A stretch of 63,824 nucleotides of DNA. It comes from Gammaproteobacteria bacterium (GTDB taxonomy: Bacteria > Pseudomonadota > Gammaproteobacteria > Xanthomonadales > Wenzhouxiangellaceae). The notes below the pieces were generated by a model. It saw only the letters and a list, made by a program, of their open reading frames with translations, was not told the origin of the DNA and searched no databases. The stretch spans positions 1 through 63,824 of the forward strand of contig JAJFKX010000051.1 of the NCBI GenBank assembly GCA_021772985.1, in the 5' to 3' direction. The position numbers and the translations under genes are program-made. Positions 1 to 7,600 of the stretch are shown piece after piece. Within the stretch, counting starts at the first letter, position 1. The number at the start of each line of letters is the position of its first letter.

Positions 1-76
1 TACTTCCTTTCTTCCACCGATCCCACATTAACTCTTTTTGATGAGCAGAATAAATAATCCTAGTTCGATATGACAT
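1..76 (-). CDS. IS30-family transposase, N-terminal fragment (cut by window edge)
   Basis: Only the first 25 codons lie in the window; the gene runs leftward out of it. The translation begins MSYRTRIIYS and continues with a helix holding KELMWDRWKKG. This matches the N-terminal helix-turn-helix start of IS30-family (DDE) transposases, where a W-[ED]-R-W-K/Q-x-G motif is typical. The start ATG is at 74-76. The C-terminal end of an IS30-type transposase appears in the same orientation at the right edge, so this is probably another copy, or the other end, of the same element. The catalytic domain cannot be checked. Confidence 0.75.
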   Translation of the reverse strand, partial: MSYRTRIIYSAHQKELMWDRWKKGS

Positions 77-108
77 TGTCGACACCTCATATTACTATGT
101 GAATATAA

Positions 109-135
109 AGTGTTGCGTTGATCAATTGAACTCAC
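109..135. repeat. IS30-type terminal inverted repeat, transposase-start side
   Basis: Read inward on the minus strand it runs GTGAGTTCAATTGATCAACG and then CAACACT. The copy at 63685-63711 reads GTGAATTCACACAATAAGTG then CAACACT. The shared outer GTGA-TTCA and inner GCAACACT are what is expected of imperfect left and right ends of one IS. Confidence 0.7.
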
Positions 136-176
136 CGTATACAAGAGTCATAACAAACTAACAGCTCACCCACTAT

Positions 177-572
177 TTAGCTTGATGCGCCCTCAAGTCT
201 GCTATTCATTGCACATTCTGGTTGATTAAGCCCCCCTCCAAGAAATTGATGCCCCCACTGCATAACCTGCACTAACACCGGCTCCAACGCTCGCCCAGCT
301 TCCGTCAACCGATAAGCATACCTAACCGGCCGCTCCTGATAAGGCTCCCGCTCAACCAACCCCCAACTCTGTAACCGCCGCAATCGATCCGACAGAATAT
401 TGGTCGGAACCTTCTTAACACTGTCATGCAGCTCCCGATAGGTATGTTTCCCATGCCACATCAGATCCCGCACGATTAGCAAGGTCCATTTATCACCAAC
501 CAGCTCCAGTGTTCTGGATATAGAACACTCCGAACGGAACTGATGGTCTTTGTTGGTCAATGTTTTGGGCAT
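177..572 (-). CDS. HxlR-family transcriptional regulator
   Basis: 131 residues, the usual length for this winged helix-turn-helix family. The family pattern is clear: conserved Cys16 in SECSIS, then the VGDKWTLLIVRDL helix, YRELHDSVKKVPTNILSDRL recognition region, and a wing ending RYAYRLTEAGRAL. HxlR proteins bind DNA as dimers, often sense electrophiles or redox state through the N-terminal Cys, and usually control a divergent neighbour. Here the divergent neighbour is the cysteine-synthase-like gene at 706. The 133-base gap between them holds two ACTTGCAA-type palindromes that are the likely operators. The ligand is unknown. Confidence 0.92.
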   Translation of the reverse strand: MPKTLTNKDHQFRSECSISRTLELVGDKWTLLIVRDLMWHGKHTYRELHDSVKKVPTNILSDRLRRLQSWGLVEREPYQERPVRYAYRLTEAGRALEPVLVQVMQWGHQFLGGGLNQPECAMNSRLEGASS

Positions 573-616
573 TTTTAGGCTGTTGCATGTATGGATAGCT
601 GCTTTATAGGCTAGTC

Positions 617-667
617 ACTTGCAATTTGCAAGTTATATGAATAACCTGTCACTTTAATTTTGCAAGT
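617..667. promoter_or_regulatory. Paired operators for the HxlR regulator
   Basis: A perfect 17-bp palindrome, ACTTGCAATTTGCAAGT, lies at 617-633. A second imperfect copy, ACTTTAATTTTGCAAGT, lies at 651-667. Their starts are 34 bp apart, about three helical turns, so two dimers would sit on the same face of the DNA. Both lie between the divergent HxlR gene and the cysteine-synthase-like gene, so autoregulation plus control of the enzyme is the natural reading (inference). Confidence 0.65.
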
Positions 668-705
668 CACTAACATTTCCTATACGCCATAACAGGCAGA
701 TAATC

Positions 706-1617
706 ATGGTCGGCAATACCCCTCTGATAAAACTCAACCACCTCACCACACCGGACATGGCCGATATTTATGTCAAATTCGAGGGTGCTAATCCAACCGG
801 CAGCATGAAAGACAGAATGGCGTTGTCCATGATCAACGGTGCTGAACAACGAGGAGAACTGAAACCCGGCGGGCGGGTGGTGGAGTATACCGGGGGCAGT
901 ACGGGCAGCTCACTGGCCATGGTGTGTGCCGCCCGTAGATACCAGGCCCATTTTGTATCGTCAGACGGGTTTGCCGATGAAAAAATCCAGACCATGCGGG
1001 CGTTCGGGGCAACTGTGGAGATCATCCCTGCTGAAAACCGGGTATTAACCGCCAAGGTAATTGACGACATGATTGCCCGCGCCAAACAACTGGCCGACAA
1101 GCCGGACACCTTTTGGCCGGACCAGGTGAACAATATCGACAACAAACTCGGCTACCATGCCATGGGGCAGGAAATTCTCCGCGAACTGGGAACGGATATT
1201 GATGAATTCGTAATGGTGGTCGGCGGTGGCGGCTGCATCTCGGGCAATGCCGAGGTGCTGAAACAGCAGATTCCCGGCATCAACATCACCGCCGTGGAAC
1301 CGCTGCACGTCAGAAATATCTCCGGCGGGGATACCTCCGGCACCCACAAGCTGGAAGGCATTGGCCTTTCTTTTATTCCATCGATTTTCAGGCGGGATCT
1401 GGTCGACAACATTGTCGCCGTTTCGGATGATGATGCTTATCTGGCCGCCAATAACCTGGCCAAACAGGAAGGCGTTTTGGGCGGCATTACCTCAGGTGCA
1501 AATATCCATGCAGCACTGCAACGGGCAACAGCACTGGGGCCGGGTAAAACGGTGGTTACTGTGGTAATTGATTCAGGGCTAAGGTATCTGAACGGTGACT
1601 TGTATAACAAGCAATGA
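706..1617 (+). CDS. PLP-dependent cysteine synthase-like protein
   Basis: 303 residues, fold-type II PLP enzyme of the cysteine synthase / cystathionine beta-synthase family. Seen: the N-terminal VGNTPL signature, the PLP lysine K35 in GANPTGSMKDR, the substrate loop TGGSTGSSLA, and a glycine-rich phosphate cup VGGGGCISG. The substrate loop normally reads TSGNTG in O-acetylserine sulfhydrylases. Here Asn is replaced by Ser, so the substrate may not be O-acetylserine. The ORF starts close to the family N-terminus with a weak ribosome site. It is divergent from the HxlR gene and probably regulated by it. A decayed partial copy of its 3' end lies at 4420-4610. Confidence 0.88.
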   Translation: MVGNTPLIKLNHLTTPDMADIYVKFEGANPTGSMKDRMALSMINGAEQRGELKPGGRVVEYTGGSTGSSLAMVCAARRYQAHFVSSDGFADEKIQTMRAFGATVEIIPAENRVLTAKVIDDMIARAKQLADKPDTFWPDQVNNIDNKLGYHAMGQEILRELGTDIDEFVMVVGGGGCISGNAEVLKQQIPGINITAVEPLHVRNISGGDTSGTHKLEGIGLSFIPSIFRRDLVDNIVAVSDDDAYLAANNLAKQEGVLGGITSGANIHAALQRATALGPGKTVVTVVIDSGLRYLNGDLYNKQ

Positions 1618-1642
1618 TGCTAAACAGCACAGTACCAGCATT

Positions 1643-1666
1643 AAAAAAGGCCGCCCACAGGCGGCC
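1643..1666 (-). terminator. Rho-independent terminator of the sigma-factor operon
   Basis: Arms GGCCGCC (1649-1655) and GGCGGCC (1660-1666) close a CACA loop. On the minus strand the hairpin is followed by a run of six T. It sits about 40 bp beyond the stop of the Spy-like gene, so it ends the minus-strand sigma operon. There is no T tract on the plus strand for the cysteine-synthase-like gene. A near-identical hairpin recurs at 4634-4662. Confidence 0.8.
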
Positions 1667-1708
1667 CGAAGCGATATTTCGCATACTTCAGAAACAAAAC
1701 AACTCTGA

Positions 1709-2143
1709 TTACCTGCGTCTCCTGCGCGATTCCATCAACCGCCTGCGGGTCTCTACATCCAGTTTTGGAATAATTTCACTAAGCACTTCAGTGGTCGCCA
1801 GATTAAATGCATGATTAGCCTGTTCACGCTCTGTAATGGCGGCTTGAAAAGCGGAATGATTCACCTCGGTTTCTTCCATCAGCCGGGCAACCCGCTGATT
1901 TGCCTTTTGCCGGCGCTGGTTGAGTCTGGTCAGCTCGTTACGCCGCAACTCCATGGTGGCACGCAGCTCCTGCCTTATTTCATTCGGCAGGTTCCGCTCG
2001 AGCTGACGTAATGTGAACCTGACCGGCGGCGCCTCGCGGCTGTGGTTTTGGCCGATCAGCGTGCCTACCCAGAACAGGTTGCCTACCAGCGATATGCCCA
2101 ATAGCAGCAACAGCCAGCGGCTTTTCAGGGTTATGGTGGTCAT
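1709..2143 (-). CDS. Membrane-anchored Spy/CpxP-like periplasmic protein
   Basis: 144 residues: one N-terminal membrane segment or uncleaved signal (about residues 8-25, LLLLLGISLVGNLFW), then a highly charged, all-helical domain rich in Arg, Glu and Gln, ending in a poly-Arg tail. This is the architecture of the periplasmic heavy-metal-sensor / Spy-CpxP-ZraP group (LTxxQ-like helices, here NELTRLNQRRQKANQR). It is the last gene of a three-gene operon and overlaps the anti-sigma gene by 4 bp. In such operons these proteins often sense envelope or metal stress for the ECF sigma factor; that role is inference. Confidence 0.7.
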   Translation of the reverse strand: MTTITLKSRWLLLLLGISLVGNLFWVGTLIGQNHSREAPPVRFTLRQLERNLPNEIRQELRATMELRRNELTRLNQRRQKANQRVARLMEETEVNHSAFQAAITEREQANHAFNLATTEVLSEIIPKLDVETRRRLMESRRRRR

Positions 2144-2649
2144 AGACTGCTCTCCTGAATCGATACAATCTCCTGTATCAATGCTTGGCTTAAATCAATT
2201 TCCTGTACTTCGGTCTGAAATGCGCCGTAGGCCACCCCGCAGATAATAGCCAGCGCCATCCCGCCTGCCGGCAGCAGGGCTTTTCCCGGTGTCAGCTGGA
2301 TCAGTTCCTCATCTACCAGTATCTGTACTCGTTGCAGCAGTTTTTGCCAGAAACCATGGTGCTCCGGGTTGGCCGGCCCTGCACTATCAGGCGCTGCGAT
2401 TAACTTATCCAGAAACCGGGATGAATGATCATCTTCAGTAACCCGGGCGGTATCCCGAAACAGTGTTTGTGCGGTTCTGTTCAGCAGCTTATCGAGCTCG
2501 ATATGGTCGTTGTAGGCATCTGCCCCTTGAGATGTACCCAACAGTTTTCTGGCATTGTCCTGCAGCTCAACAGGCCAGGTATCGATATCTGATCCATATC
2601 TCAGCAAGTTTTGTTTAAAGCTTTCCAGGGGTTTTCCTGTGTTATTCAT
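2140..2649 (-). CDS. Putative anti-sigma factor, single-pass membrane protein
   Basis: 169 residues with a soluble N-terminal half and one hydrophobic segment near residues 123-145 (ALLPAGGMALAIICGVAYGAF), followed by a short outer tail. It overlaps the ECF sigma factor gene upstream by 4 bp and the Spy-like gene downstream by 4 bp. Position, size and topology are those of an anti-sigma factor, and the motif WPVELQDNAR is seen in such proteins in proteobacteria. No zinc-binding HxxxCxxC motif is present, so it is not a ZAS-type anti-sigma. Confidence 0.7.
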   Translation of the reverse strand: MNNTGKPLESFKQNLLRYGSDIDTWPVELQDNARKLLGTSQGADAYNDHIELDKLLNRTAQTLFRDTARVTEDDHSSRFLDKLIAAPDSAGPANPEHHGFWQKLLQRVQILVDEELIQLTPGKALLPAGGMALAIICGVAYGAFQTEVQEIDLSQALIQEIVSIQESSL

Positions 2650-3233
2650 CTTTGATTACCTGTCGTTTGTCCTGCATCGATTTGCAGCTTTGCTTTCAGT
2701 GCCTCACGGCTTCTCATCAATAGAGATTCGAAAGCTTTGGGGTTGGTGTCCATTACCGTGGCTGCATCTTTCATACTTAAACCATCAAAATGAAACAGTA
2801 TGATGGCCAGTGCCTGGCGCGGCTTTAACCGGCCAACCATATTCATTACCGCAGCCAACTGTTGTTCTTTTTCCAGCTGTTCTGAGGCACCCGGTCGAAA
2901 ATCCGATAGATCATATTCATCCGGCAGCTCAGCGGGCTTTTTGCGACGCTTTTCATCGATACAGCGGTTGACTATCAGGCGATGAAACCAAGTGGTGAAG
3001 CTGGCTTTATCGGGGTTAAATGTCTGCGAGCTGGTCCACAGTTTCAGGAACGCATCCTGAACAATATCTTCGGCAAGCTGCACATCATTCAAGATACCCA
3101 GCGCCAGGTTCCGGTAACGCAGTCCATAGCGCCTGACCAGGGTGGCATAGGCTTCGCGATCCTGTCCGGCCACCAGGCCGACCAGTTGCTGGTCTTCAAG
3201 TCTGTCGGAAACCACTGAAATCAGCCTGTCCAC
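2646..3233 (-). CDS. ECF-type RNA polymerase sigma-70 factor
   Basis: 195 residues with sigma region 2 (about residues 25-95: FLKLW, FTTWFHRLIVNRCIDEKRR) and region 4 (about 130-185: RLKPRQALAIILFHFDGLSMKDAA). There is no region 1 or 3, which is typical of extracytoplasmic-function sigma factors. It heads a tightly overlapping operon with a membrane anti-sigma factor and a Spy-like periplasmic protein, a standard layout for a sensed envelope or metal stress. The gene just upstream on the same strand (3292-4245) ends 58 bp before this start and may be a target or operon partner. Confidence 0.93.
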   Translation of the reverse strand: MDRLISVVSDRLEDQQLVGLVAGQDREAYATLVRRYGLRYRNLALGILNDVQLAEDIVQDAFLKLWTSSQTFNPDKASFTTWFHRLIVNRCIDEKRRKKPAELPDEYDLSDFRPGASEQLEKEQQLAAVMNMVGRLKPRQALAIILFHFDGLSMKDAATVMDTNPKAFESLLMRSREALKAKLQIDAGQTTGNQR

Positions 3234-3291
3234 CCTGGATCAACCAACCGGTTGCAGCAGGCAGCTTGAATAGCAACCTGCTGCATTCCGA

Positions 3292-4245
3292 TTAGTTGAC
3301 GGAATAGCCTCGGCCCTGAAGACATGCCGTCATGGCCCGCAGATAAAGCGGCTGTCCGGTGTCATCCGCCGATGTAACTGGGTTGAACCCGCTTTCGTCG
3401 GCGCTCCAGCGGTGGCATTCGTAGCGATCCTGCTCAACCTGCTGATCACTTTGCCCTTCCGCCGGATAGACTACCAATTCCTGAATGGGAGAGGCTTGAT
3501 CTGCAACCGGTTCGGCTTCCGACAGTTGCTGCAGCTGTTCTTCATCAACACCCTCCGGCTGCTCCACCACCACGTATTGGGTGGTGGTTGGCTCATACAC
3601 ATAATAGGTGCGATTGACGTAGTAAAAACGTCTTGGCCCGAGGTGGAAATCCACATAACCGAATGGCAACACCGCAATGCTGGCGCCGATCGGCGCGGTA
3701 ACTACCACAAACCGGTTGCCGGCCGGCCGGTAATAGACACCTGAGCTGTAGTAAAAACGGCTGCCGCCCAGGTTAAGGGACACGTGCACACCGGGCAATA
3801 CATTCACATGCACACCAACCCGATGAGAACTATAGTGCAGCACGGTATGCCGACGGTTGAATTGCCGACGGTCCTGGCGGCGATCCTGACGCCAGTCCTG
3901 CCGGTTCTCGCGACGGTTTTCGTTACGGTCCTGCCGGTTCTCGCGACGGTTTTCATTGCGGTCCTGGTGGTTCTCGCGGCGGTTTTCGTTGCGGTCCTGG
4001 CGGTTCTCGCGACGGTTTTCGTTGCGGTCCTGGCGGCTCTCGCGGCGGTTTTCGTTGCTACTTTGGCGATTATCGCTACGCGTTTGCAGATGATCCTGCT
4101 TGATTTGCTGCCTGTTGTTTCTTCGGTCATTAGCGATTTGCTTTCTTTCCTGGGCTGCAGATGCGCCATACACCGGCTCTGGCATCGTAATACTTATGCT
4201 GCCGAGAAATACTGTAGCGGCTATGTAAATTGCTGTACGTTTCAT
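3292..4245 (-). CDS. DUF6515-type secreted protein with Asn/Arg-rich repeats
   Basis: The start is taken at MKRTAIYIAA, preceded by an AGAGAG ribosome site and giving a clean Sec signal peptide ending near PVYGAS. The mature protein has a low-complexity region (five 11-residue ENRRENRQDRN units), then two related aromatic beta segments around VLPGVHVSLNLGGSRFYYSSGVYYR and VLPFGYVDFHLGPRRFYYVN. The second segment is followed by a QYVVVEQP linker and a C-terminal domain with two Cys (YECHRW, AMTACLQGRGYSV). This matches the DUF6515 type of envelope proteins; function is unknown. An in-frame start 12 codons upstream is less likely. Confidence 0.75.
   Translation of the reverse strand: MKRTAIYIAATVFLGSISITMPEPVYGASAAQERKQIANDRRNNRQQIKQDHLQTRSDNRQSSNENRRESRQDRNENRRENRQDRNENRRENHQDRNENRRENRQDRNENRRENRQDWRQDRRQDRRQFNRRHTVLHYSSHRVGVHVNVLPGVHVSLNLGGSRFYYSSGVYYRPAGNRFVVVTAPIGASIAVLPFGYVDFHLGPRRFYYVNRTYYVYEPTTTQYVVVEQPEGVDEEQLQQLSEAEPVADQASPIQELVVYPAEGQSDQQVEQDRYECHRWSADESGFNPVTSADDTGQPLYLRAMTACLQGRGYSVN
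3889..4053 (-). repeat. Five tandem 33-bp units coding ENRRENRQDRN
   Basis: The coding repeat gives ENRRESRQDRN, ENRRENRQDRN, ENRRENHQDRN, ENRRENRQDRN and ENRRENRQDWR in direct succession. The DNA units are nearly identical and all end on codon boundaries, so copy-number change would keep the frame. It is a minisatellite inside the DUF6515-type gene, not a CRISPR: there are no unique spacers. Confidence 0.85.
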
Positions 4246-4419
4246 TATTTTCTCTCTGTTACTAAGTTGGAATTTGCACATGCCTGGCCGTGCTTTAATA
4301 GTTGATACGGCTCAGCAATGGAAATCCCTCGAAAATTTTTTATTTAACATACGTAAAGATATTGTCGCAGACAATTTGACTTTAGCCTGGATAGTGTTTG
4401 AGTTTGCTTGATTTGCCGT

Positions 4420-4610
4420 TTCCCGGCATCAGCATCACCACCGTGGAACCGCTGCACGTTAGAAATATCTCCGGCGGTATTACCTGCGGCGTCTATATAC
4501 ATGCCGCATTGCAAAGCGCACGGAAATTAGGACCAGGCAAACGTGTGGTTACTGTGGTGATTGATTCGGGATTACGGTATCTGAATGGTGACTTGTATAA
4601 GAACCAATGG
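4420..4610 (+). pseudogene. Decayed, internally deleted copy of the cysteine-synthase-like gene 3' end
   Basis: The translation PGISITTVEPLHVRNISGG is almost the same as PGINITAVEPLHVRNISGG of the 706-1617 gene. It then jumps directly to the equivalent of the last 40 residues (YIHAALQ...VVTVVIDSGLRYLNGDLY). About 50 codons between are missing, and the junction falls where both parts of the parent share GGCGG-ATTACCTC-GG. The parent stop TGA is TGG here. The first two thirds of the gene are absent. The segment is followed by a hairpin almost identical to the one after the parent gene, so the duplication included that terminator. Confidence 0.85.
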
Positions 4611-4633
4611 CATATAACGGCAACTGGCATCAT

Positions 4634-4662
4634 AAAAAAAGGCCGCCCGCAGGCGGCCTTTT
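4634..4662. terminator. Bidirectional rho-independent terminator
   Basis: Arms GGCCGCC (4641-4647) and GGCGGCC (4652-4658) close a CGCA loop, with seven A before and four T after. It works for the minus-strand 5.9-kb surface-protein gene ending at 4682 and could also act on the plus strand. It is a duplicate of the 1643-1666 terminator and was carried with the pseudogene copy. Confidence 0.8.
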
Positions 4663-4681
4663 GAGGTTTTATTTCCCTCTG

Positions 4682-7600
4682 CTAGGGAGGACAGAATTCG
4701 CTGCCACCGTTAAAGGAAATCTGACCGGTATTGCCGCCGCCGTCATTACACATCAATGGCTCTGATGCAGGCGGGTTGCCTGTCGCATTGCCTGTGCCCG
4801 ACAGGGTGCAAGCCGTTGTTTCCACCGTATCGCCATTGTTGGCAATGAAGACAACATTGTTGCTATCCAGGACCGAGCTATTGCAGTTGACAGCATCCGC
4901 GCCAGCATCGTTGATGGTGCCGCCATTAAACGTCATCGTGCCAGTGTTATTGAGCAAGGTAATACCGTCAAGGGCCGGGGTGTCGATGTCGGTGGTTCCA
5001 TTGAAGTTCACATTGCCGGCATTGTTGGTCAGGTTGATACCGGCCACCGCTGAGTCGGTAATGGTCACTGTGGTTCCCGCAGAGAACTCGACCACAGCAC
5101 CGGCGCCCACCCCATTGATGGAAATGCCATCCGTATTAACGCTCGAGGTTAATGGTGTGCCATTGAATGCAACCGTGCCACTGGTTGGCCCTGTCCCTGG
5201 AGGCCCTATCCCTCCATTCAGACCAATCAGGATCAAGGACCCGTCATTGCTATTGGTCATGCTGCCGGTAAAGGTGATATTGCCGGTGGTATTATCAATT
5301 TCGATCAGCGTCGGAACGATCCCACCCGCTTCTACACCGGTGTGAACAATATCAGCACCGATATTGATGGTAGCACTGGTGTCCTGAATATCCACACCAT
5401 CGGAATTAGTGCTGGTGGCAAATGTGCCGCCGTTCACCGTCACCGTACCGCCGCCGCCATTGACCTGCAGTACATCACCACCACCGTTGGCCAGAGTAGT
5501 GGTGATATTGGTATTGGTGACCGTTAGCGAACCGCTGCTGTCCTGATTCAACAGCTGGATACCTACAGTCGTTGAGCCAGCCACAATCTCGCCACCCAAA
5601 ATCATCACCGGGTTGTTGTTGTTGCTGATCCTGAACGGCTGACCGATGAAGGCGCCAGGATTACCGGGGTTGTCGCCCAGGTTGACGTTGCTGAATGTCA
5701 CCGGGCCGTTATCGCCGGTCAACACCACCGGCGTGGTTTGGTTGAGTTCGCCGTTTTGGTGGTTGTAGCTGCCGAACGTGTAGGTCACCGGAGAGTTGTC
5801 GATGGTTATGCCGGTCGAGGTATTGGAGCCATCGACAATATCCAGCATATCGACATTGAAGGTGTTGCCTGCACCATCCACTTCGATCATACGAATGGCG
5901 CCATCGTCGGTCAATTCCTCATCCGACGCAGTCCCGGTTGCCTGCAGTGAATCAAAGTGAATGCCGGCCGGACCCACATCGACTCTGCCGCTGCCAGTCG
6001 TGAATTCCGCCGTCATCTCGATAAAGCCACCGGCACTGTCGGCGATCAGAATGGACTCATCATTGGCAGTCTGGGCGATGCTTAAGGTAACCCTGCCGCT
6101 GCCGAAAGCCTCCACCTGGATAGCACGGGAACCCGGAGGAAGGCCGACAGGATCACCGCCGTCGAACATATCAATATCCAGACCATTGGTGAAATTCAAA
6201 GTGGAATTGTCTCCATTGGTGGCGGCCATATTCACCGCGCCCCCGCTACTGGGTACCGTCAGGTTATCAATGATGGTGGTGCCGAAAGTGAACACGCCGA
6301 CAGAGTTAAGAATAGTCAATGCATTGCCGTTGGATGCGGATACATTAAAGGTGCCTACCGTCAGGGCATTGGCACTGGCGCCACCCTGTGCATCGGTGAC
6401 GTTCATAAAGATACCGCCACCGGCCGCATTACTGGAACCCTGGCCGTTGGCATTGGTTGAGGTCACTGATGCGAATGTCAGATCAACCATTACCGGATCG
6501 ATATTCAAAGCGGTGCCGTTAGTGGTATCTGCTGTACCACCGGTAGTGGACAGAGCAAAAGTGCCGGCGCCCTTGGAGCCGGCATCGCGTACAAACCAGC
6601 CGGTGCCGTTATTATTGAAAATGTCCAAAGTACCGAAAGCGACGCCGCCCAACACCTGGTTCATGCGCATACCATCGCCTTCTACGCGGTTGCCAATGGT
6701 GCCTATGCTGGTATTGCCGCCGGGTGCGTCAGTACCGCCGCCGGCATCAAAGGTAACCCGGTCAATGTCGATACCACGAACAGCCGCATCAGTTACGGTA
6801 TTACCGTTAAATGAAGTGACGACCAGTGCCCCGGAATCATTGGTTGGACCGTCCAGGAAAATACCTGCCCCAGTGGTAGCGTTTACTATGGTATTACCAT
6901 CTATCGCCAAATTCAGGGTACCAGCCGATGAATTTTCAGTATGCACCGCGCTGATGCCATTGATGCCGGCGGTAATGCTGTTATTGGAAAGAACATAGGT
7001 GCTGGCCTCAATGGCGCCTAATGACAGGCCTTGAACGATATTAATACCATGTTCCGACGCATCCATAATATTATCGTCAACGGTAGCTTCGATGGTACGA
7101 CCACCAGTGGTCATCGCCGAAACAGCATTAAGATCGGCTGAAATATTCAAACCACGGATAACCACATTGGAGAGGCTGCCTGATAGGCCATCGAGCGCTA
7201 TAGCATTAGCAGATGGAGCACTGTCTATTAATGGCCGGTTACTGGGCACCGGTGCACGCACTACCGTTGGTGCCGGGTTGCCATTGATTGCAATGTTCAA
7301 ACTGCATCCGGCATGTTCGCCCAGCAACTGAAGGCCATTATTTGAGACCAAAAATCCAGTATCCTGACCCGTTGAAGTACCATCACCGAACGCGATACAG
7401 ATGGTTTCGTTGTCGGCACCTGAGAAAGCGACTGCGAAAGCGGCCTCATCCAGCGTATCAAATGGATCAGAAGAGCGACCCAAACCACCGGCTGCTGCGG
7501 TATTGTCCACGTACCAGATACGTCTAACAAAAGTAATATCAACCATACCGGTAACGGTAGCTACACCGTCAGTGACATCATAGGTGAATGAGTCGGTTCC

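Larger units (their letters stand above)
1..135 (-). mobile_element. IS30-family element, transposase-start end
   Basis: This is the right-hand end of an IS30-family insertion sequence that continues beyond the left edge. It holds the transposase start (74-76) and, just outside it, a terminal inverted repeat at 109-135. The inward-reading strand of that repeat matches the terminal repeat at 63685-63711 at 19 of 27 positions by hand alignment. The element boundary is placed at about 135. Target duplication could not be determined because the other end of this copy is absent. Confidence 0.7.

Noticed and set aside
3254-3283. Hairpin GCAGCAGG ... CCTGCTGC between the DUF6515-type gene and the sigma factor
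   Set aside because: Stem is real, but there is no T tract on the minus strand and a long loop, so it was not called a terminator or attenuator.
3889-4053. CRISPR-like tandem repeat
   Set aside because: Units are contiguous and in frame in a coding sequence, with no unique spacers and no cas genes nearby.
3784-4305. Plus-strand frame rich in Val, Leu and Ala with apparent membrane repeats
   Set aside because: It is the antisense of the 33-bp ENRRENRQDRN repeats, which produce false hydrophobic repeats.
5961-6998. Long plus-strand open frame of 345 codons
   Set aside because: It is the antisense of the beta-helix part of the 4682-10585 gene. It is Pro/Ser/Val-rich with no family pattern, and the minus-strand frame continues over the whole region with clear repeats.
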